In this document: positions 59,201 to 64,000 of the stretch, piece by piece
How positions within the stretch are numbered: the stretch's first letter is position 1
Layout of the letters: each line of letters starts with the position of its first letter
Origin: RGIG4097 sp964637515
GTDB taxonomy: Bacteria; Bacillota; Clostridia; Christensenellales; CAG-917
NCBI GenBank assembly: GCA_964637515.1
Contig: CAZWUI010000001.1
Coordinates: forward strand, 1-64,000
DNA: 64,000 bases
Direction: 5' to 3'
The notes under the pieces: model-generated
Told to the model about the DNA's origin: nothing
What the model saw: only the letters and a program-made list of their open reading frames with translations
The model's database searches: none
Position numbers and translations under genes: made by a program

Positions 59201-62200
59201 ACACCTGCGGTGGTTACGGTTTCGGTTTGGACCTTGTAGTAGGTGACCGAGCCGTCAGTCTTTGCGACTCCACTGACCTTGGCGTATCTGTCGCCGTCCT
59301 TGGTGAAGAGCGGCCATACGCTTTCGGGGCCGTTAAATGCGGTGATATCCTCTGCGGTTGCATTGACGTAGGTCACGCCTGCGATATATGCAGGAATGAG
59401 CTTGTAGATGTTGCCGTCGCTGTTGGTGATTGCTTCGCCTGCGGAGTTGTTGCCGAGCGTAACCTTGTTGCCGTTCTTGTAAGAGATTGCGTAGAGTATA
59501 TCTCCGTTCTTATCGGTGAGAGGCACGCCGAAGGTCAAGTTGCCGTTGACGAAACTGAGTCTTGCAAGGTCGGGCAGGTCGACGTTCTGCTTGTTCTTGG
59601 AATTGGTCATATCAATTGCAAGAGTCTTCGCAGAGTAACTGTTGCCGCTCTTGACGTAACCCTTGATTTCGGTGAGTGCGTACGCGGAAGTCACGTAGAC
59701 GGGGATTGCGTAGACGACGACGTTGAGTGCGTAGCCGTAGACGTAACCTGCAAGGTATCTTCCGTCGCTTTCGAGAGTTGCTGCGGCGAAGTCAACCGAG
59801 CTTGCGTCCCAAGTGATGAACGTACCGCCCATATAGTCTTTGTCGCTCATATCGGTGACGCCTGCTGCAGAAGTAAATCCGTTGAGCGTCCAAGTGACGT
59901 CTGCTTTTTGCGGGAAGTAGTTCTTATTCTCGAGATAGGTTTCATTGAGAATGATACTCTTTCCGCCCGCCGTACCTTCTCTGGTCGCAGGATCGGTGAT
60001 GACGATTTCGGTGGGTGCTTCCACTTCGCCGTCCATGAGTGTTGCGTTTTCGCCTTCGAGGAAGCCGAGCATTGCAGTATTAATGGACGAGTTGCTATGT
60101 GACAACGGGGTTATTCTGAGTGCGAGATAATCCCATCCGTCGGGACCGCCGTTTTCTCCTTCTTCTCCGACTTTGCCCAATGCGCCGTTATTCTCCGTGA
60201 CCGTTCCGGTATACGTGTAGGTTTGGCCGGTGGAGATGCCCGACGTATTTCTTGCATAGGTCTTAACCGTTGCACCCGGATTGACCTTTTCTGCGTTGAC
60301 GTAGAGTTCGATTGCTTGGATGCCTCTGTACATCGTCTTATCGTTGCCAAGTGCGTAGTCGCCGTTCTTCGGCGCAAGGTCGATATAGATGTTCGCGGTA
60401 GGATCGCATGAGAAGCTGTTTGCGAAAGGCAACGGCAAGATACCGGCGATAAGGTGACCGAGGTTTTCGAGCGTATCCGCCGCAACGGAGCCTGCCAAGG
60501 AGTTGATGTCGATACCGCCGGCGAGCGCAGGAAGCATATCTTTGATCAAATATTGATAGATATACACAGGAATACTACGCACGTAAGGTTCGAGCAAGTC
60601 AACTCTTTCTTTCGTGGTCTTTTTGCCGTCGAGTTCTCGGAACAAATTGTAGATTATGTTCTTGCCGTTTCCGCCCAAGGTGTAATCACCGATACCTTGT
60701 CCTCTTCCTTTGTTCAAGCCGAGTTTGTTGATATCTGCAAAGTATCTGGTGTTGTTTGCGTTTGCGTTGACGTCTGCCGCGAAGAGTCCGAGCAAGATGA
60801 CGTTGATCATGATCATCAATTCGTTGAATGCATCTTTGCCGAAGGTTATCTTCAAGGAGATATAACGCGTGTCGTCGGATGCGGACGAATCGAGCGCTTT
60901 CATTCCGCTATAGTACGGAATATATCCGTTGCTGTTGAAGAGATTGACTTCGAGTTTCTTGATGAGACCGGTCAAATCCGCGGAGTACGAGTAATTGCTG
61001 TAGTCGACGTCGGACGACGTTGCTTCGTTTGCAGGATATGCGTAAGTGCCGTTGTCGCCGTCTTCGTGACTCGTCAAATTGATCATCGAACCGTAGGGGT
61101 TGAGAGTTGCATCCGCAGTTCCTGCGATTGCGATACCGCCGACGGTGTCGTTGATGAGGTCGTTCAACAAGCCGGAGGACAAGTCGACGTCTTTGATGAA
61201 GATATTGAAGTTGTTGATTGCAACGCCTGCGTTAAGGTTCGTGCCACTGCCTGCGTGTTTCCACGGGTGGTTGACGAGCAAGCTTGCATAGAGTTTGAAC
61301 GGGTTGTTACCGCCGCCCCACGTCTTGACTTGTCTGGAGAGTGCAAGTTCTGCGTGAGTGGTGTTGTAGTAGGACATGACTTTGGTTTCACTGCTTAACC
61401 AAGAAACGCTACTGCTCCAACCGGTGTCTGCCATCCAAACCTTTCTGTCGATATCAATCTTGAGTGCAGGATTGATGTTGTCGAGCAAGTTGTTGATGAG
61501 TGCGGAAGTGCCTGCCGTACCCGAGTAGGTCAAACCTGCGTAGCCGTATTCGACTTCGCCGATCTTGTCTTGGACGTTGATCTTGTTCTTGCCGATTTCG
61601 ATGCTGAGATCTTTGATTTCGAGAGCGAGCATCGTGCCTACGCTATCGAGAACTGCGGTTACGCCGAGTTTTTCGATACCGGTGCGGAAGTCGTACAAGA
61701 ATTCAACGGATGCGGACTGCAACGGCATTGCGTTGAGATCGATTCCGCTACCCGACAAGTCGAGTCCGAGAATGCCGAGGAGTGCGCTGATGAAGTTCAT
61801 GTCGATATTGAGAGCAAGACGACCTTCTTCAACGTCGATATTGAGAGCGAGTTTGCTGTTTACGCCCGCACTGCTCGTCGCTTCGGTGGACAAGGAATCG
61901 GAGGATGCGCCCGCAGCGTTGTATTCATAGTTCTCTGCGTATTTTTGTTTTGCGCCGAGAATGCCTGCAAAGCCTTGGAACTTGATCTTGCCGAGACCGA
62001 GACCGCTTGCGTCGATATAGAGTGCATCGTTGATTGCGGTGCCGACCATTTCGGTGGTGAGTTCGTAGATATTGCCTGCTTTCTGGAGTCTGGACGAACC
62101 GAGATAGTAGACAGACAAGAATTTCTCACTCATCAATTCACCAATGGTAATGTCGAGTGCTATATCACTATAAAGGATACCCGAGATACCGTACATGAGA

Positions 62201-64000
62201 ATTGCGCCGAGATTGATATCCGCCGAGAGTGCGATGTCGATCGTGAGCGGACGTTTCGGGAAGTTGAGTTGAATGTCCGCCATTGTGAACTTGTACGCAC
62301 CGTTCTTATCTTTTTGATAAGTGCCGTCCTCAAGTTTCGTGTAACGAGTTCCTTCGAAGCCCGATTCCGCTTCGGTGAACGTGCCGAGCAACGACGTACC
62401 TTCAAGGAGTCCGCCAAGGAGGTCGATAACCCATGCGATGAAGGAGTTTTCATAGCCTGTTTCGCCCTTCTTCAAGCCTGCGGAAGTGATGGTCATGCTG
62501 ATGGTGGTGCTCAAGCTAATTGTGGACAGACCGATTTCGCCGGTTTCAACGTTGTACGCTTCTGCATAAGGAATGTAGTACGCGCCGTTCAAGCTTTGTT
62601 CGTAGTGTTCTTCTACGTACATATATGCGCCGTTTTCTGCGGTGTCGTAAGTGCCGTCCGCGCGTCTGGTGTAACGTTGTCCATCGTATTCGTCGTCGGT
62701 AATTTCAACGTATCCGCCTGCGACCTTGTTGTATCTCTTTGCAGATTGCCAAGTTTCGTCCGCTTCGGTGACTGCGTTGTATTCTTTGAACAGATTGTCA
62801 ACGGCGTAGCCCTTCGTGATATGGCGGTCGAGTCCGAGTTCGACGACGTCAAGGGATGCGTAGAAGCCTTCACTGAACTTCGCGGACAAGCTGAACACGA
62901 AATCTCTGCTATCAGAATGATAGTAGGTCGTGGTTGCCGAGAGAGTGTCGCCGTTATATACGGTGTAAGTGTCGCCGTTCTTCACGTAGACGGTGCCTGC
63001 GAACTTGCCTTGGTTGAACAGAGCAATATCGTTTGCACTCATTTCGATGAAGGTGTTGGGCACGTAGCCGTAGCTTTCGATGAGAATGTCGCCGAGGTTC
63101 GGGACAAGGTCTTTGAGTTCTTTACCTTGACGTTCGTAGATCTTGTTTGCGACTGCGTTGATGACTGCCATGGACAAGCCGATCGAGAAGTATTGCGGGT
63201 GGATCAACGCTTCGAGATATGCGTAGTCGTGGAGATCCATTCCGCCTGCGGTTTCGGAGTTTGCCGCAAGTGCGTCGCTTGCATCCGCACTGCCCGCTTC
63301 GGTCGTGCCGAGTACGCTACCGAGTGCGCCTTCGATGAGTTCACTGAGTCCGAGTCCGCTCAAGTACAACTTCGCACTTTCGCCGAGCAAGTGGCTTGCA
63401 TCGATGTAGACGTTGTCGCCGTAGAGATATGCTGCAAGGATAGGTTCGGTGTTGAGGATTCCGTTGTCGTCGTATTGCAAGATTTCGAGCATGACTTGCA
63501 TTGCACTGAAATCGGTGAAGTCAAGGAATGCACTGAGATTGATACGTGCAGACGGATAATCCTTGTTGCCGAGGTTGTTGGTTATGTTGATATTGAGGTC
63601 GGATCCGGAGAGATCGCTTTCGGGATTGATGAGTCCGAGAACGAGGTCAAGGATTTCGCCGAGTTCAACGACGTTGTTGGAGCCGTCGGCAAGTTTCGCA
63701 CCGCCGTAGTAGGACAGGTCGATACCGATGCTCAAATTCAACGAAGATTTCTTGATGTCCGCATAGTCGGTGACCGCCATACCGTCTTCGTCAAGGTAGG
63801 TATGCGTGCCGTCCGCGTTCATTCTGACGTGGTCTTTTCCGACGTTCATCGTTTCTTGGTTTGCCCAGAGTCCGAGACCGTGGAGTTTGATTTGGAGTGC
63901 GAGATCGCCGATTGCGATATAGTCGCCCGCCGTCGTAACGTTGTAAGTGTTCGTCGTGGTTGCGTTGAACGGGCTTGCGCCGAGTCTGTTGTAGGTTGCA
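53242..64000 (-). CDS. Giant repetitive surface/extracellular protein, partial (at least 3,585 residues)
   Basis: The frame is open from the window edge to the TAA-side stop at 53242; the in-frame ATG at 63849 is not the start, because another 50 codons lie upstream to base 64000. The C-terminal two-thirds (about 53.3-60 kb) is made of roughly 100-120-residue Ig-like, beta-rich modules, many with a W-N-F/W-D-x-S strand and a YEGG or GGT turn (VTWNFGASKVSYEGGTF near 54.5 kb, LEWNFSKFNPTYEGGII near 54.2 kb, ATWDTSDTVVSVVGGTS near 55.0 kb). Many modules carry an IDPF/DPY/NPY motif. The upstream part has two YIDAS...GLGL-type domains (near 63.4 and 62.0 kb) and DGTY/NGAY repeats. Very few cysteines are seen (about three). 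The C-terminus (NPYVITVNGR) has no LPxTG, membrane anchor or S-layer domain. Export is inferred from composition; the N-terminal signal is outside the window. Confidence 0.88.
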   Translation of the reverse strand, partial: ATYNRLGASPFNATTTNTYNVTTAGDYIAIGDLALQIKLHGLGLWANQETMNVGKDHVRMNADGTHTYLDEDGMAVTDYADIKKSSLNLSIGIDLSYYGGAKLADGSNNVVELGEILDLVLGLINPESDLSGSDLNINITNNLGNKDYPSARINLSAFLDFTDFSAMQVMLEILQYDDNGILNTEPILAAYLYGDNVYIDASHLLGESAKLYLSGLGLSELIEGALGSVLGTTEAGSADASDALAANSETAGGMDLHDYAYLEALIHPQYFSIGLSMAVINAVANKIYERQGKELKDLVPNLGDILIESYGYVPNTFIEMSANDIALFNQGKFAGTVYVKNGDTYTVYNGDTLSATTTYYHSDSRDFVFSLSAKFSEGFYASLDVVELGLDRHITKGYAVDNLFKEYNAVTEADETWQSAKRYNKVAGGYVEITDDEYDGQRYTRRADGTYDTAENGAYMYVEEHYEQSLNGAYYIPYAEAYNVETGEIGLSTISLSTTISMTITSAGLKKGETGYENSFIAWVIDLLGGLLEGTSLLGTFTEAESGFEGTRYTKLEDGTYQKDKNGAYKFTMADIQLNFPKRPLTIDIALSADINLGAILMYGISGILYSDIALDITIGELMSEKFLSVYYLGSSRLQKAGNIYELTTEMVGTAINDALYIDASGLGLGKIKFQGFAGILGAKQKYAENYEYNAAGASSDSLSTEATSSAGVNSKLALNIDVEEGRLALNIDMNFISALLGILGLDLSGSGIDLNAMPLQSASVEFLYDFRTGIEKLGVTAVLDSVGTMLALEIKDLSIEIGKNKINVQDKIGEVEYGYAGLTYSGTAGTSALINNLLDNINPALKIDIDRKVWMADTGWSSSVSWLSSETKVMSYYNTTHAELALSRQVKTWGGGNNPFKLYASLLVNHPWKHAGSGTNLNAGVAINNFNIFIKDVDLSSGLLNDLINDTVGGIAIAGTADATLNPYGSMINLTSHEDGDNGTYAYPANEATSSDVDYSNYSYSADLTGLIKKLEVNLFNSNGYIPYYSGMKALDSSASDDTRYISLKITFGKDAFNELMIMINVILLGLFAADVNANANNTRYFADINKLGLNKGRGQGIGDYTLGGNGKNIIYNLFRELDGKKTTKERVDLLEPYVRSIPVYIYQYLIKDMLPALAGGIDINSLAGSVAADTLENLGHLIAGILPLPFANSFSCDPTANIYIDLAPKNGDYALGNDKTMYRGIQAIELYVNAEKVNPGATVKTYARNTSGISTGQTYTYTGTVTENNGALGKVGEEGENGGPDGWDYLALRITPLSHSNSSINTAMLGFLEGENATLMDGEVEAPTEIVITDPATREGTAGGKSIILNETYLENKNYFPQKADVTWTLNGFTSAAGVTDMSDKDYMGGTFITWDASSVDFAAATLESDGRYLAGYVYGYALNVVVYAIPVYVTSAYALTEIKGYVKSGNSYSAKTLAIDMTNSKNKQNVDLPDLARLSFVNGNLTFGVPLTDKNGDILYAISYKNGNKVTLGNNSAGEAITNSDGNIYKLIPAYIAGVTYVNATAEDITAFNGPESVWPLFTKDGDRYAKVSGVAKTDGSVTYYKVQTETVTTAGVDTQYAKLDYTKLPSGKAFPAGWIKWNTDDFKYNWSTGTIDLGFTYQWGFSSEIKDTVSIALAGNEIGSLTLFTRGDNGHTTKSMTTLDAFGLASFLNASNHYSIAEYVKGFTTVSGKYTAGSSSSSFKDFSVKWDLSALEARLKELAVVGEDGEITGYDYYKGIDVTVTAYVGGNEFKYVTGYDEEGNPTYGFVGSGSTSSNFASAGYIAQAVPVRIYIAGREFEGLENELTFDVYANDEITAESFGNTFKVNFKGIDKATNVTIGDVLSLDAPYYKNGDTFVKATDVQSNEYSFAGYSGKDLYGKFTFGNSVSGLQTTYVKINMSSMTAVQTLVKVDVADVFNPEWYEVSAYESLNVQFSERGTTAKTMYPDWSTVKYFSNSTYTRSIDNIYSGGTIYATVEAVCKDAEGNVIGNYVDENGESVSQTIRLKLSVPVKKITSYKFFYDGAIQGGKDIYGSGLINTIDESVLADKSKYVASSYAAQYIDSASGVEYNVMPYVYVSDPSAYFKVGEWGDYRNGTSVLVTYTIGGVEYEEIVFVNAWNIGALAFTAQGSVRKVSFSVGNQTIETTLNVPSMSVSSIALDLNNANGGTLRFFGGQTTATDVRFMNGELTSHSFEYNVKKGWSLPTYATLNNNLGINEVSAVGAIAWIDYSAPGMIADDFIDDGEGNMVYRSDENGKYVYRSFTLYNKEDFVYPNRDAFRVKIYLVGDSGSVDDLAANVRSATINGFTENNNYYSVFSDWMLGNFNSATVTFEGGAIDENIPVVWNNYARPTDEEISAGSFTRIAYVGSDLARITKTFTVYTNYVIEIEEGVNAIINGYTLSADNFFNGLPTTATAVIGSEESSNRRMTVGLVWNVTYDKDGNITSGLNEDGTVNVDLMRGQDRITTIALTLTVEGVAIDSIAIEGDVNIDPFGVDNTMFASGSTVTVNTVGGGTASAVATYELPADFFTNTAAYFGKDIALDVTLTYPGGSEVKQITAHVLDRTIKKVTDPAYRSITIDPFYNDTFREGGLNLPLTLGVTLKDGSTNFNLVPEWPDDSIISSKGYFNANYKVAFTYYYEDANGTYGIADLTDDDIDNPRYVSIEGIEDYVGVRYSKGATQYVTMPLMVLTRAAEKAEFVFDGFEKQSENSKSSYSSHSVTYGSKDANLGNVIDVVYDNDTNLPEEVVFYNAYSFGNPSLPKYLDVTFDGTGEVRRYYLETEGFTQFFGKIDVTENVSNDVILHVYPTEAKEFEIYLNGKSALKVKVTIKKTDVTRFNSDVASSKLSTGDLNYTGFEVYTENTDAASAYNTANYADTFTFYPDGKFISVKEYEDGEYASVKWLGDSSKYLYKLLGNGTVSANGEVATANGNRIGTPYYYQYNVKGRTYTALNTTVISDKENTYVFMFTVRQTLNATWDTSDTVVSVVGGTSYVEAIVTSPVTIVEGVANNATATVRVPIEVNDATISTVNIANSDFVAGADASHAAKNSDGVYEFTFDPYTTPDVFEQIFSASANGTYKLENGKYVELSAEELVQYDGQKYELVGYKYFPQSMTVVTETGTSVNKEVTWNFGASKVSYEGGTFVIRATVKGDGVKDQVVVAHLVINPRKVTSLAAGNTTLTGNTGFYVTSGTQTYINPYEYLSKDVKLPETLTVNVTKGDGTTATETKTFGAADGYSLEWNFSKFNPTYEGGIIYLIAELTGPDGTAQEFEIPFLVQRMYANALTTVFKLDEERVASATITSARYSAAPYTATVTNSVASNYTISANNTASYSIPQAYKVTFTISNPVVTNGKVTSWTTTTEGTGWASHANGSKNSKVFTYVMVSMPGGFSLTADLLKSGMSTAKNATIQLGTGERITIPFTVSGTTVTTAPSYTGTALNTKIGGVPVVWYGTAVVYDITGAYLTHHSVMFASDTGTYALSTPSGRKVVYYLYACVGTPVDSASRVLDTTIATATKGSISVGGSTINVVSVGQEIPNGQAVYGNGTVNSNNPYVITVNGR

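Noticed and set aside
1..64000. CRISPR array, transposase or phage genes
   Set aside because: No regularly spaced short repeats with unique spacers, and no recognisable transposase, integrase or phage structural gene was found in the window.

Overview
The window looks like a chromosomal segment of an anaerobic Clostridia-type member of the Bacillota, probably a gut lineage. The reasons are consensus TTGACA/TATAAT promoters, strong GGAGG ribosome binding sites, a zinc-type S14, the order secY-adk-map-KOW protein-infA-rpmJ in the ribosomal operon, spmA/spmB homologues, and oxygen-sensitive 2-hydroxyacyl-CoA dehydratase chemistry. No rRNA, CRISPR array, phage or transposase gene is visible. The species cannot be named from this sequence.

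Layout. 1-2.4 kb: a tRNA-Arg(CCG) with a duplicated 3' end and terminator, then a short + strand operon (small membrane protein, TetR regulator, membrane protein) and two very small minus-strand genes. 2.7-8.2 kb: a hydrolase-like lipoprotein, a pyrophosphatase-like protein coupled to a diacylglycerol-kinase-type lipid kinase, an iron-type alcohol dehydrogenase, a HAD phosphatase that looks leaderless, and a TetR regulator. 8.3-14.3 kb: a complete family-5 (peptide/nickel type) ABC importer with a TPR protein whose N-terminus is Cys-rich. 14.5-19.8 kb, convergent to it: an operon encoding a CooC-type metallochaperone ATPase, two 2-hydroxyacyl-CoA dehydratase-family subunits, the BadF/HgdC-type ATP-dependent activator, a 58-residue membrane protein and an acetyl-CoA-synthase-beta-like (CdhC-type) protein. 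No CO dehydrogenase catalytic subunit is present. This is the most unusual system in the window.

19.8-26.3 kb: a long perfect hairpin, a MORN-repeat gene remnant, class II fructose-bisphosphate aldolase, an MgtC-type protein, GAPDH, a small-multidrug-export-type membrane protein, a TtcA-like tRNA thiolase, and a membrane protein facing an XRE regulator across a promoter/operator. 26.3-41.9 kb: one continuous S10-spc-alpha ribosomal operon of 32 genes, read right to left from a consensus promoter near 41.97 kb. 42.4-47.7 kb: metG, tatD, a TatD-associated radical SAM protein, ksgA and an uncharacterised acidic protein whose ribosome binding site lies inside the ksgA terminator. 47.8-53.2 kb: spmA/spmB, an operon of an SPFH/zinc-ribbon protein, a zinc-ribbon membrane protein, a DUF1858 CxxC protein and an XRE-cupin regulator, then an AEC-family transporter. 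53.2-64 kb: one giant repetitive, probably extracellular protein of at least 3,585 residues, open at the window edge.

How the genes work together. The CooC/dehydratase/activator/ACS-like operon has the parts of an ATP-driven low-potential electron donor joined to a nickel-type metallocentre maturation factor. The neighbouring family-5 importer could supply a metal or peptide substrate, but that link is only inferred from proximity. All assignments come from reading motifs and gene context; no database search was run.
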